From Lentinus brumalis (lineage: Eukaryota > Basidiomycota > Agaricomycetes > Polyporales > Polyporaceae): 64,000 nt of DNA. This document shows, piece by piece, positions 11,999 to 24,117 of the stretch. Made by a program: the position numbers and the translations under genes. The notes under the pieces are model-generated. The model was given only the letters and a program-made list of their open reading frames with translations. It was not told where the DNA came from and did no database searches. The stretch lies in the NCBI GenBank assembly GCA_001792895.1, contig MARA01000001.1, forward strand, positions 3,534,001 through 3,598,000, given 5' to 3'. The first letter of the stretch is position 1. The number at the start of each line of letters is the position of its first letter.

Positions 11999-13718
11999 AT
12001 GCACGCTTTACCTTCCACCCTCGCCTTGGGACGTATGGTGCCCGGGGCTGCGGCGAAGGCTCTCCCCATGCACCGTGCCTTCCTCGCGCCCTGTTTGGCG
12101 TCTGCAGCCAAGCGCTCTCTCTCGACGTCGTGTCCTCGGATGAACATCATGGCAGGCAAGAAGCCGGACGAGAAGTCCACTCTGGGACCCGGAGCCGAGG
12201 GTCCACATATCAGTACGTTCGGCCCCTCTCTGTTGAGTAGCGTGGCTTATGCGGCCGACAGAGGACCTGCCTCCGAAGGCACCCGTCCCCGCTAACCCCA
12301 CGGATCAGGTCATCCAGGGAGACTGGGTCTTGTTCCATCCTGTCTATACTCCCGAGGAGCTACGCTCCGTCCAGGTACGCAAGTTTTTCTACCCCTGTTC
12401 ACCCAATCTCACTGTCACGTGCAGGTGTTATCCAGAGACGCGAAGACGTTCTCCGACAAGCTCGCACACTCGTTCGTGAAGATCGCGAGGTCAGCATCCG
12501 TCAATCTCTTTCGACATACGCGCATTCTTGCTGACCGGGTTGTGGCACTAGATGGGCTTTCGACTTCGCCTCTGGCTACAAACACAAGCCTCTGCCGCCC
12601 AACGCGTCCGAGATGTCCCTCGAGGAGTTGCGCAAGGGCGGCTACCTCATGGATGAAACACAGTGGCTGAGAGTGCGTTCATCACCGGCCCTGCCTCTCG
12701 CTTCAGCTTGACAGATGCCCCCGCCAGCGTATCCTGTTCCTGGAGAGTATCGCCGCAGTCCCAGGTATGGTCGCAGCTGCCTTGCGCCATCTGCGCAGTC
12801 TGCGTTTGATGGTGAGTAATCTGAAGATCGAATGTCCAGAGTTTGCGCATTAATTTTCGCTGTGACGCCTCAGAGACGCGACCATGGGTGGATTCATACG
12901 CTTCTCGAGGAGGCGGAGAATGAACGCATGCACCTGATGTACGTCGATCGACGCATGTTCAATCCGCCTGTATGGCTGACCCCTTGCGCTTATAGGACAT
13001 TCATGACGCTGAAGAACCCCTCACCGCTGTTCCGCGCGATGGTGCTGGGCGCCCAGGGTGTCTTCTACAACGCCTTTTGTGAGCTTTCACACATCTCAAT
13101 CAGTATAGCCCCATGCTCATGGCTGTCTGCCTTCCAGTCCTGTGCTACCTCATCTCACCGAGCACTTGCCATCGCTTTGTGGGTCACCTCGAGGAAGAAG
13201 CAGTGTTAACCTAGTAAGTTCCGTGCATGCCGGCGTTGTGTCTGTTCAGCGTGCTGAAGGGCCCCGCTCAGCACCCGTTGTATCCAAGAGATTGAAGCTG
13301 GCCGCTTGCCGGCGTGGTGCGTGCGACTACTTTCATCGGTCATTCTCTTTCTTACTCACGAACTTTTGCAGGACCGACCTTCCGGCTCCAGCGATCGCCA
13401 AGGACTACTGGCGCCTCGGGGATGACGCGAAGTTCCTCGACGTCGTCTACGCCGTCCGGAGCGACGAGAGCACACACCGGTTCGTCAACCACAGTCTCGC
13501 GAACTTGAAGTACGAGACGGACGTCAACCCGTTCGCGCTGCGCGAACCCGATATGACCACGAAGGGGTCCCGCGTCTGGTGAGAGCCGTCTTGCTTGTAT
13601 GTTGTCGCGCATAAAGAACTGACTCGGACTTTGCTTAAGCTTTGAGCGCGACGAGTCTGTCAAGTTCGTCGACGAGGCGCACCGGTTGATGCAGAGCAAG
13701 ACCGGCAGGCCGCAGTAA
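11999..13718 (+). CDS. AOX1: Mitochondrial alternative oxidase
   Basis: Non-proton-pumping ubiquinol oxidase of the inner mitochondrial membrane. It passes electrons from ubiquinol to oxygen and bypasses complexes III and IV. ATG at 11999 starts an Arg/Ala/Ser-rich targeting sequence. About nine short exons join to give the family blocks [50 protein letters not shown] and [10 protein letters not shown]. These contain the expected diiron ligands: Glu in LESIAAV, ExxH in ENERMH, Glu in LEEEA and ExxH in ESTHR. The first intron is 12213-12261 and restores IKDLPPKAP. The protein ends in KTGRPQ at 13718. A TATA-like box lies upstream. AOX is typically induced by respiratory stress; the sequence shows no specific regulator site. 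Confidence 0.95.
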
Positions 13719-14352
13719 AAGTCCACCGCCTTCCAGTCTACCTATAGAGGACGCGTCCCTACTACTTTACAGCGAACTAATCCTTGCTATCCTTATATCG
13801 GCCAGTATGCGTTCCCTCGGACTATGATCTGTCATTTTTGTAGCATCCGCACATCCCCGCTCATCATTGTATAGTATACTTGCAGCTGTTCGAATTCCAT
13901 TTGATTGCAAATCACGCTCGTCGGAACAGTCTGAATTGTGGAGAGCCCCACAGGTCTCAGGCTTGTCGGTCAGCATGTGAACTTGTGCGAGTAATCAGGT
14001 CTCGGGGACGGCAAATGTCTTTCCGCAGGTATTAGTCCCATCCAGTCTGAGGTAGTAAATACCTCGGGGATGCCACCGAGGCTTCAAGCGGCATACGACA
14101 CAAGTCAGCAAGCTCAAGAGTCAAGTGCGTGAGCATTTCAACGGCCTGACGAGGAGGGTATGAGCTTTCGGAGGTATGTATGTATGGTTTGCGTTCAGCC
14201 TGAAGGTACTACTTACGTGCAATTCATTAGTAACGTCTCTGACCATAGTCGGATTGTCGAGCGGTTCACTCCGAGAAGCAGCTCCATAAAGCGACAGTCG
14301 TTGCATTGGGAAACGGTGCTTCAGGCTTCGCTCACTTGATAACGGACATTCG

Positions 14353-15498
14353 ATGTCGCACGGCAAGCAGTTCACCTTGTACAACCACCACATCGGTCCA
14401 AACGGCTGGTGAGTCAACAAATATGTGCAGCACGACCGTACTCACCCACATGTGGGTTCACCTAAGAATGTCGTGATCATCCTCGAAGAGCTCGGTGTGA
14501 GCTACGACACCGTCTATCTCAATCTGGGCAGCGGAGAACACAAGAGTCCGGAGTTCTTGAAGTTGAATCCAAATGGACGCGTCCCCGCCCTAATCGACCA
14601 CGCCAACGACGAGTTCGTCGTATGGTGCGTTCGCCCTCATATGTACTATACACACTTAAATGGACAATTCGATTGAGACGCGGTGCAGGGAATCGGACGC
14701 CATCCTCGTCACCTACCTCGTCCACAAGTACGACATGAAGCACAAGATCTCCGTCGCGAATACGGGCGACAAGTACCACCAGCTGCAGTGGCTGTTCTTC
14801 CAAGCGTCGGGGCAGGGATGAGTGGTACCTCCTCTAGTGACAGCGCTGGAGATCGAGTCAGAGTGATTAACGGCTATATCGACGACAGGCCCTACTTCGG
14901 TCAAGCAGGGTGGTTCATACTTTGGGCACCGGAGCCGGTGTCGAGTGCAGTGGAGCGGTATCGGAAGGAGATCCTGCGGGTATGGGACGTCCTCGACAGC
15001 GTGTTGGCCAAGCGCGAGTGGCTCGTAGGCGGGAAGTGCACGGTCGCGGACCTGAGCTTTGTCCCGTACGTCCATGGCGCTCCTGGATTCCAGCAAGGCA
15101 GACTGAGAGGTCGGTGTGGTCAGGTGGAACGTCGCCGCTTTGACGCTTCTGATGAAGGGCTATGAAGGCTTCAGCGAGGAAAGCTTCCAGAAGGAATTCC
15201 CTGCGGTGAATAGATAAGTTATAAACTCCCCAAATATGTAAGAAAGCTCACTCATCCGGGGAACGACAGATGGCATGCTACCCTGATGAGTCGTGCAGCA
15301 GTCGTCAAGGCCTATGCCGTCAAGAATCATCTGATGGAGGTGACGCCGCCGCAGGCGTATAAGTACCAAGCAGTCGGTTGGAGATTGAACAAGTACGGCA
15401 ACTCGACATGTAACGTGCTGCTTGACGGCTCGCCAAAGCTAGGGCATTCGTGTCAGCACCTTGCAGTCTGCCGCGTGATGATCAGACTCACCTACTAG
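14353..15498 (+). pseudogene. Ure2p-like glutathione S-transferase, tandem copy 1, splice sites damaged
   Basis: Cytosolic GST of the fungal Ure2p-like type, which conjugates glutathione to electrophiles. The first exon (MSHGKQFTLYNHHIGPNGW) and later blocks (LKLNPNGRVPALIDH, SDAILTYLVHKYD, YFGQAGWF, KREWLVGGKCTVADLSFVP) are well conserved. Compared with copy 2, three splice sites look broken by G-to-A changes. The intron 1 acceptor TAG|G reads TAA|G at 14465, and the intron 3 and intron 5 donors read AT instead of GT at 14818 and about 15213. Using the shifted AG of intron 1 brings an immediate stop. Without intron 5 removal the protein ends at AVNR. It is either a young pseudogene or uses rescue splicing that I cannot see. 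Confidence 0.65.
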
Positions 15499-16199
15499 CT
15501 AATGCAATGAAGGCTTGCCACCCGCGACGCGTGCTGGGCCCTACCGCTACCATCACCATACGATCATGTCGCCGTGCATTGTCGAATACGGAGACACGCG
15601 AGCATGTGCAAACCCATATTGAGCTCACTCACGTTTGCAGTGTAAGTATGTAACATACGCAGTGTGACAGTCCGTCATATACTTACTTGGACGAGGTGTG
15701 TTCGATTGCCCAAGATCCTCAGGGTGGAATCTACCTGACCGTACCGAGTTAGCCCTAGTACCTGTTGTTCAAGGTCCGGTACTGCCCACATATGTGTCGG
15801 TCAGTAATGACGACGGCTGCGAAATTTGAAGACTCAGCTGATCAGCGAACAGCCACCAATTGTCGTCAACTATTACTGCAGTCTCCGTGTTGACGTTGAG
15901 CCACCGTGTATCTTGGCGCATCGCAACGGCGTCGCTCCGAACGGTCTGCGTCTCATCGAGTCGGGCGTTGAACGCAATTGAGGACGCCCCTCGATCGGCA
16001 TGTATGACTCACCTCGGCCGTGGAACGTACGTAGGCACGCCGGTACCGAACTCCTCAAGTAATCAACGGTCCCCCTACACGACGGCTAAACTTGACGCCT
16101 TACAACCTGTGAATCAATCAGACTACTGATTTGCCGCTGTCGCGTCGGGCATAAAGCGAGGGTTCTCTTGGGGTGCTTCAAACTTGCTCACGAACGGCC
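15499..16199. other. Inter-GST spacer
   Basis: About 700 bp between the tandem GST copies. I see no coding potential supported by splicing or family blocks. It should contain the promoter of the second copy. Confidence 0.4.
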
Positions 16200-17194
16200 A
16201 TGTCGCACACCAAGCAATTCACTTTGTACAGCAACCAGGGCGGTCCAAACGGCTGGTGGGTCAACAATTCACTGTAGTAAGTGAAAGTGAGGTCGCACTT
16301 ACCACGTGGATGTAGGAAAGTCGTCTTCGTCCTCGAGGAACTCGGCCTGAACTACGACACCGTCTACCTCGACTTGGCCAAAGGGGAGAGCAGGAGTCCC
16401 GAGTTCTTGAGAATCAATCCGAACGGACGCATTCCTGCCCTGATCGACCACGGGAACAATGACTTCATTATCTGGTGCGTTTGTGTGCCACCGCGTCTTC
16501 GATTTGCCAAGTGAGCTGAGACATGGCACGTAGGGAATCGAACGCTATTATGATCTACCTCGTCGACAAGTACGACCCGAGCACAAGATTTCTGCTGCGG
16601 AGACGAACGACAAGTATCACCAGTTGCAGTGGCTGTTTTTCCAAGCGTCAGGGCAGGGGTAAGCCAGGCGTTCCGTCCTCAGCTGCGCGGGGAATTATGG
16701 GGCCGCTGACAATCGCCGATGCTGACAGACCCTACTTCGGTCAAGCGGGGTGGTTCAAGCTTTTCCACCCGGAGCCTGTGCCTAGCGCAATCGAGCGGTA
16801 TCAGAAGGAGATTTTGCGCGTATGGGGGGTCCTCGAGGGCGTCTTGTCCAAGCGGGAATGGCTTGTCAGCGGGAAGTGCACAATTGCAGACCTGAGCTTC
16901 ATCCCGTGCGTCCGATGCGCTCCACAGTGCGCCAGAGTCTGATACAGAACATTGACATTGCATTGCCAGGTGGAACTTGGCTGCCCTGAAGTTTTTGATG
17001 AAGGACTACGAAGGCTTCAGCGAGGAAAGCTTCCAGAAGGATTTCCCTGCGGTAAACAGGCAAGTTATCAGCCAGTGAATAAGGTCATGTAGGAAGCTCA
17101 CCAGTTCTGGGTTCACAGATGGCATACCGCTCTGATGAGTCGGGAAGCAGTCTTGAAGGGGCACGCTATCAGGGCTGCAGTCAATAATGCGTGA
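16200..17194 (+). pseudogene. Ure2p-like glutathione S-transferase, tandem copy 2, apparent 1-nt frameshift
   Basis: Paralogue of the neighbouring GST, same strand and same intron positions, so the pair arose by tandem duplication. It reads MSHTKQFTLYSNQGGPNGW, then KVVFVLEELGLNYDTVYL, NPNGRIPALIDHGNND, SNAIMIYLVDKYDP, YFGQAGWFKLFHPEP and KREWLVSGKCTIADLSFIP, ending in AAVNNA. Most introns are canonical; the last uses a GC donor (AG|GCAAGT), a known rare variant. After DKYDP the frame is lost. One extra C in the CCC run near 16579 would restore DPEHKIS and the frame of the following block. This may be a true deletion or a base-calling error. If it is an error, this copy is intact. Confidence 0.65.
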
Positions 17195-17614
17195 TTCGAG
17201 CGAGAACGTTCTGAAGACAAATGCGTATGCATACTCACCGCGGTGTTGTACAATGGAGTCCTCGCCGTATGTAGAAGCGATGGCTTCAAGTCCGAGGTCA
17301 TGAGCTGGCGCAAGTTGGTGCAAGGCAGTCCGCCAAGAAGAGTATAACTGGCATATGGGTAAAAAAATGTCCATGTCCTCGGCATAAGTCTCTTCCAACG
17401 TGCTAGTGATGGGTCATCAAAGTCGTGAATTTAGAATACCGAACAGTTGAGTATAGTACACCATCCTGAGGAGGCTCCTTAAACAATGATTCGAAAACAG
17501 TTTCGACAGCAACGAGCGAAAGATAGAGCGATGTTGAGGAACGAAAGAGCAGAGCGGATAAGCCCCGTTCATTAAGGGCACCTGGCTGCGCCCAATTCCA
17601 GTCCGATGATAAGT

Positions 17615-19647
17615 CTAGAGTAACGCGTCAACCTCGTCCCGGAAGTCTTGTGAGGATGGTTCCGGGAAATAGCCAACGAGGTCCTGTGAGATGACGGGGA
17701 GATCGGCCGCGAACGGGGCAGCGGGGGGCGCGGGTTCGTCTGCGGCCACTGGTGGATCTTGTCCAGCTTGAGGAGCTGTTGCGCCGGCCGGGCTGTCAAG
17801 TGGCGATGGCACAGCTGAGGCCAGAGGGGGAAAGTCGGCGGCTGAGTTCACATCAGGCTCGCGCAGAGGTGCTGGTATGGGCGCCGCCACGGCAGGGTGA
17901 GGATCTGGCGGAGCGATGATGTGATTGACTGTTTGGTGAGTGTCAGACATGAATATCACCGCGGCGACAGTTGCACTCACACTCCTTCGCATGGACTTAA
18001 AACGAGACAGAAATCAGCGCGCCGCATAAATGATGCAGAAAAGCAACGATCTTACCATGGTCCTTCTGTCTTAGACACTGAGAGCCTTCGGGACAGTCGG
18101 GCCTTGCCATGACGTGCTCCTCAAGGAAACCCTTCTTTCGTTCCCTGACCCACCAGTCGCGCAGCCCGTATAAAAGTACTTCAGTCGCACAAATCCTGCA
18201 GATCCGATGACGCGGGGCATTAGGATCCGGATCGGCACCACCAGCCACTGGGTGTATATCCACGAAGAGCTCAAGCTCAACGAGCGGAGCGAACTGACGT
18301 GGTTGGTTCTGTATATGCGTGACGATCTGGATAACGCGACGCGTTAGTAGAGTGCATCAAGCCCAGAGACGATTACGCACCTCACGATAAATATGTCGTG
18401 GCGTGAGGCCTTGCGCGTTCAGGTAGTCGAGCATGATATCTACTTCGAACGTATTGCCTTCAAAGCAATCATAGATTTCCCCGCATTGGATCAGATCACT
18501 AAGGTCTGCCAAACCATGCGGATGCTGCAGTTGAAGCGGCGCCGCGACACACCGTTGAGGTATGTTGATTCCGCAGAAGGATACTTGGCAGAAATCGCAG
18601 CGCGTAGTCGACGGTGCCGCCAGAGCAAGGACGTTCTCGCTTTACGAGCAGAGATCAGAACAATGTCCTTCGACGTATTGCATGTACGCACCAGTTCCCG
18701 CACAGAGTGTGTCCTGGAGGATTACCATCCTCGACGGGCCATGCGTTCGCTTGATCTAGGTCGGGATCAACTATGGGTCGAGGGCACGTCCATCCCCACT
18801 GGTTACCGGGCGTGCAATGCGGACATGGACGGGCGTAGAGGCTGTTGGTAGATGGAACAGCTGGTTCGGGCGAGGCTTGTCTAGGACTAGGTATCTATGC
18901 GTCGTTTAGCACATGCGCGGCAGAAGTACCGAGATAGACAACGTACCCGTAGGTGTACACCAGGGTGGTATATAGCATCCGCTTGCATACGCTCCGACGC
19001 AGAACGAGCCTTGCCAGGGGCGTGGCGGAGAAGGATGTCCACAACCTTCTCGATCGGCCGCGAGAACGAGACGTTCGTAGAGACCGTCCTACATGCCGGG
19101 CAACTGGTACCACCATTCTGGACACGACTGGTCAGTTACCGCCACTCGCGCGATTGAACATATGATGAGACGCAGCTTGCTGGGCTTGGTAGGACACCCG
19201 CAGCGTATACCGATATCGGAAGGGTACTCACCCGAACCCAAAGGGTCACACAACTACGTGCACCACCGTCATTCAGTCTACCATTCACTGACAGCATGAA
19301 CCCGCCCCCACATACCTTCCGCAAAAGAAATGCTGGCACGGGGCAACCACCACCGGCCGATATACTATGGCCGAGCAACACCCGCACTGGAGCTCTTCCT
19401 CTAGGTTATCTGCAAGACCAGGTCCGTCTACCGTCTTCCCCTGTTCAACCTCGCCACCACGTGTGACCACTTCGGTGTCATCCCGCATCTTCTTATGACT
19501 CGCCTCATCGTCCGACGCCTCCTCGAACGCTTCCGCCGCACTGCGCTTCAGCGATGCAGTGGCGCTCGTTGCCGCCTCGGGCACTGGGACGATCGGGCCG
19601 GTCCTGGGATGATCCTCGAGGACGGGGTCTGACATGGCCACGTCCAT
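17615..19647 (-). CDS. CHFR-like RING-finger E3 ubiquitin ligase
   Basis: Predicted E3 that recruits a ubiquitin-charged E2 through its RING. ATG at 19647 (MDVAMSDPVLEDHPR) starts an acidic leader; the RING begins in EEELQCGCCSAIVYRPVVV, with PCQHFFCG next and SCPACRTVS after one intron. Downstream, Cys/His clusters follow (PCPHCTPGNQWGWTCPRP, RCDFCQVSFCG and HRICRICATEVLLYG), then CPEGSQC. These match the cysteine-rich C-terminal part of CHFR-family proteins in basidiomycetes. The tail is Pro/Ala-rich and ends in DEVDALL. No FHA domain is visible before the RING, unlike animal CHFR, so substrate recognition probably differs. Several short introns were joined by phase. Confidence 0.85.
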
Positions 19648-20268
19648 CGCAGCTGCCGGGTTGGTGTGTTCGCGCAGATGAGCAAGACAGACTAGATGGC
19701 GGTTCGTGGTCAAGAGAGTCCGATTGTTGTGACCGCCAGAATAGGAGACCGAAACATCAGAGGCGCGCGTCACACGATGTGATGGGATTCGATCGGGCGT
19801 CTCGATGCTGAACAAGTGCCAGTGGACGAGCATGAGGACGGCGGTAAGTAGTGGACGTCGTTCCAAAGAGGACGGTTCCGATGGGGAGGTCCACACAATA
19901 GTAGTACTACACATGATCAAAGGAAGTTCAGAATACAGTTACGGATATATAGGTGGTAGTAAGTAAACCCCAGAGAGAAACGAGAAGGATGGACACAGCA
20001 TAGATGAGCACATCATGTCCGTGTGCTACATACGAGAGTAGGAAAGGAGCTTGCAGGCGAGACACGAGGAGTGGTATAGAATGTGTGGAAAGGTGACCGA
20101 GGTGGGGTGTACTATACGTAGTGGGTAAACGACGAGAGCAGGACGAACGCGCCAGAAAGCAATACGAGTAGACGAACGATACAGCAATGTAATGAGGATA
20201 ACACAGGTAGGCAGGTAGGATGTCAGACGAGGAAGAGTAGTCTGGATGTTTTGGTTGTCGCGATGGTA

Positions 20269-23200
20269 TCATCGTTGGGTAGGGTGATTTGGCATCGCAG
20301 GTATGACGGGGTCCGAAGGTTCACCGTTTGCAGGAAGAAGCGGGACAGACGCAGCGTAGCAGGAGCTGTTCAGCCTTTCACGCAAGTCATCCCATCGGCG
20401 GCGCTGTTCTGTAACTCAGGAATTGTCAGGTCTCAAAGCACTCGTGCATTCAGCACTTCCGCCGCGTACCTGGGCACGGCCACAACGTCATGAGGTATTC
20501 CACGGGCTTGGAGAGTGTCTTCGCCACGTCGAGCGCAACCGAGAGGGTCCGATCATACGACCAGAGGCTCAGGGCCCTAGATATCCACCGCACGCCGCAC
20601 GTGGGAGCGAGCAGCCCGTCAGGTCCGAGTCGACATAAAATAAGGCACAACGACAGGATCGGCGCAGCGACCGGAAAGATGTGAGAGGGGGACGTCAGGC
20701 ACAGGAATACATGCGATGCAGCGTTCAGGGCATTCACGCACCGTTCGATCTGTGACATGAACCAGAACAGCAAAAATGGCCGTTTCGCGAGGTCTGCTGC
20801 CGGAAGACCTGTCACGGAGGACAGGCCTAAGTTCACCACGCGTTTCGCCAGGGACGCCTGGTGTGTCACTGCATGAGGTCGAGAAAAGAAGGGCGCGAGA
20901 GACACGACCCATCAGCAATGTTTGAGGCACGGTCGGGAGTTGAACGGAGTAGACACATACGCCATTCCTCTGCCTTCCTCCGGTAGAATAGCAGGTTGGT
21001 GTGCCTACCGGACCGCGGTCATCAGTACACCATGACCACCCACAACCACCGCGGCGTCGAGAGAAGAATCTTGGATTACGTACGCCATCGCTTGAGGTAA
21101 ACACCGCTGGAATTCGTACGCGATGCACATGCGCGAGCTGGTTTCGCAGGAGGCGCAGTGCCGTCAAGCGCACGTCAGACACACATCATTCGCGATCGAT
21201 ATAAGGGAAGTGGTGAGTCAGTAAGACATGATCACAGCACGAAACAAACCACGGAGCTTACTTGAACAGGAGTTCCCTGCCTTGAAACAAGAAGGACCGT
21301 TCTATGCCGCATGTATGTCGCCCTAAAGCCTCCTCAATCGCATTTATCTCCGCCCACGCGGTGAGCGCAAACTGCGCCTTGTCCGCGTCGGACAAGTCGG
21401 AGTCGGAGCGCCTCCGAATGCAGCTGTTCCACATGAGCATTGCGCGCATGTAGAGCGCCCAGACGGAGTCTTTAGACGGCGGCGGTATGGCGGGCGAATC
21501 GTCCACGCTGGTGAGCGACTCGCCGGGGAAAAGGAGCGCGTACTGTTGACATGAGACAGGTCTCAGCTTCCTGGCTAACGATGACAACGGTCAGGGTGGC
21601 GTCTTGACTCACGTTTATTGGATCCATCAGGAACAACTGTTGCGTCTGGATGTCCAAGCTTGCTGCAGTGTACGAGCTGTGTCCGGCGCTGAGCATGACG
21701 CTGCTCCAGACGAGGCGTCTGCACTCCTCTTTGCGGATGTCGCTCTCGGTCCATTCGCTTTGCCATGTTGGCGTCATATCCCACAGCGGAGCGAATTCTT
21801 GGACCATCGGCCAGGTGTGACCGAGCGTGAAGATCCTGCAGTTGCACGCCGCGGTGACGAGACCTGCCTGCTCCGCGGAATGAGGGTACGATAATGGCTG
21901 TGGGGGTGAAAATATCGGTGGGGATAGGAGGGACGCATGCGACGATGATTGTGACGGGGGAAGCGGTGGGGTAAGGGATTCCGAAGACGGCCACTGGACG
22001 GGAAGGGTCCTGTGATTCAGTGGTAATCGTAGCGGCTTCGTATCTGAGAAATTACTTGCAGTGGACCCAGGCAGCAGCCTTGATGATTCGACGGGGACCA
22101 CGGGCACGTTCGACGAGAATAACGAAACACGAGGGTTGCCTTCATCCAAAGTGAGGAGTTTCATAGTCCGGAGAAGCGAGTCGAGTAGGCCCATGGACGA
22201 TCTGACGCGGCTGGTTGAATGAAGCGGGTGAGCACATATTTCGAAGAATGCGAGAAGCTGCATGGTCGACGATACAAATGAAGGCCGCGGTTAATTTCCG
22301 CTAGTCTGAAGAACGGGATGACGACATACCCAACTTGCTTGGACCAGACTGTGGTCGACCCAACGTGAACTCAAGCTCCCTTCCAACGCACTCTGCGCCT
22401 GGTCTCTGAGTCTCAGCGCCCTCTCCCTTCCGCCCGCTCCCAGCTCTCCCTCGTGGCTCCTGAAGAAGGTGGCTAGCGCGAGCGCCCCGAGTATTAGGCT
22501 CGGCTGGATGCTGTGGCGTGCCCGCGGATCGAGCAGGGAAGCGAAGAACCGCGGCAGGTTGATGAAGTTGAACCAATGCGGGGATGCGCGGAAGATCGCA
22601 CGCAAGTCGGCCGTGATGTTCTGCGCGGTGTTCTCGCGCAGGCCCGGCGGGGTAGCCAGCGTCATGTCGAAAGCTCCGCTTCCGCCTCCACCGCCGTCGT
22701 TCGCGTACAGGACCAGAAGTGCGTCCCACCACGTCTCCCGCGTGAACTGAAGGCCTGGGTCGGCAGTGATGACCGCTCCCTTCTGGTCCTCTTCCTCCCG
22801 CCCAGTCTCGAAGCCGTACTCGTTCCCTCGCTCGTTGATAGACGCGACCGGCAGGGCCTGCGGCGTCGGCGCGCCCACCGCGTAACCGACGGGTCTAGGG
22901 GCGTCGGTCAGGGAGGACCCGAGCGGGATCGCTTCATAAGCGGCCGCTGGGGTCTATGTGGGCTTGGTGAGCGGCAGCATTGATGTCGGCTAACGGAGCT
23001 GATGAACCTACGTGCGAGGAAATCGGGAGGTCATGGTGCCGTGCATAGTGCGCGCTGGCCGCGTCCGAGGGACGTCTGGCATCAGGTAAGCCTTGCCTAC
23101 GCCTGTTGTAGTGCGTCGGCCCAACCTCCTGGATGATGGTGAGGCCATCGGGACGTGAAGCCACGGCATCAGTCATGAAAGAGTGGGTCGTTGGGCTGAA

Positions 23201-24117
23201 GGAGGCCGACTTCCCGTCAGGACTGGTGCTCTGATGAGAGACGTAGACCCTGCCGCTCTCATCTTGGGCTGGGACGCGTCTCCGCTTCCGTTGCGGCCGC
23301 TCACCACTGCTGCCACCGACAGAACGTTGTCGCGCACCAGGTGTTCTATCTGGACCTCGACGCTTCGGCGCAGCGTCGTAGTTGCAGACCTGGGAATTGT
23401 CCGTCCTACGACTGCAGTTGTGGCAGACGGGCTTCGCGCCGTCGCAGCGGATCTTTCTGTTGCGGCTGCACCGTTGTGTCCTATCAGATCCGCAAGCCTT
23501 TCGCAGAGCTATGCAACGCACCACTGGATGCAGGCCACGTAGACACGCGTCCGAGCTTTGCCCTGCGTGGTCAGAGGCTGGTCGGGGGCCAACTCCAACC
23601 GTGCTTTCTCTCTGCGCGAGCGGCCAGTCGATGATCCCGTCGCGGCTGACCGTGCGGAAGAGGAGGATGGGCCTGCCGTCAACCCATGTCCGTGAGACGG
23701 GCCGGGGATGGAGGGTGCGTGTGACATCGCGTCCTGGTAGCCTCGAGATTGGCTCATGTCCAACGCAGGATGGTCAAGACGCGATCGAGGGGCGTCCGGG
23801 ATGGCCTGATGGTACTCCCAGACATGGTCTCGAGGATGGGTCAATCCTGACTGGTGCGAAAATCCGTCTCCCGGGTGTCCCGAACGAGAATAGTGGTGCT
23901 GCGCGTCATGCTCCGCATGGTGGAACATCCCGGAGAGGGACGACGGGGCCGCGCCGCTGTCCGCTCTTCCCTGGTTTGCGTCGTAGGCCGCGTGTCTGGA
24001 GGGAAAGGGTGCATAGGAATAACTGGAATGGCCAGAGGATGCATACGTCGTAGACTGGCCGGGTGAGCCATATGAGGCGCGATCGCTGGACAGAGAATAT
24101 GGCACTCCACCCGACAT
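20269..24117 (-). CDS. Zn2Cys6 fungal transcription factor (second copy)
   Basis: Nuclear regulator with a long Ser/His/Gly-rich N-terminus from ATG at 24117 (MSGGVPYSLSSDRASYG). The zinc cluster is split by one intron and reads ACIQCRNRKIRCDGAKPVC then HNCSRR, i.e. C-x2-C-x6-C-x5-C-x2-C-x9-C. The middle homology region includes WFNFINLPRFFASLLDP, LGALALATFFRSHEGELG and EECRRLVWSSVMLSAGHSS. The 3' part is spread over short exons, giving NSRMCIAYEFQRCLPQAMA, KAEEWLTHQASLAKRVV, RPFLLFWFMSQIER and TLWPCPEQRRRWDDLRERL before TGA at 20269. It is a different subfamily from the regulator at 6.4-9.9 kb. Targets are unknown. Confidence 0.87.

Noticed and set aside
19928..20268. Minus-strand frame of about 114 codons just after the second regulator
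   Set aside because: It begins beyond the regulator's stop codon and has no motif; most likely 3' UTR or intergenic sequence.
20961..20977. Possible 17-nt microexon in the second Zn2Cys6 gene
   Set aside because: An upstream AG gives a 44-nt exon in the same frame (adding HTNLLFYRR), which is a more natural reading, so a microexon claim is not needed.
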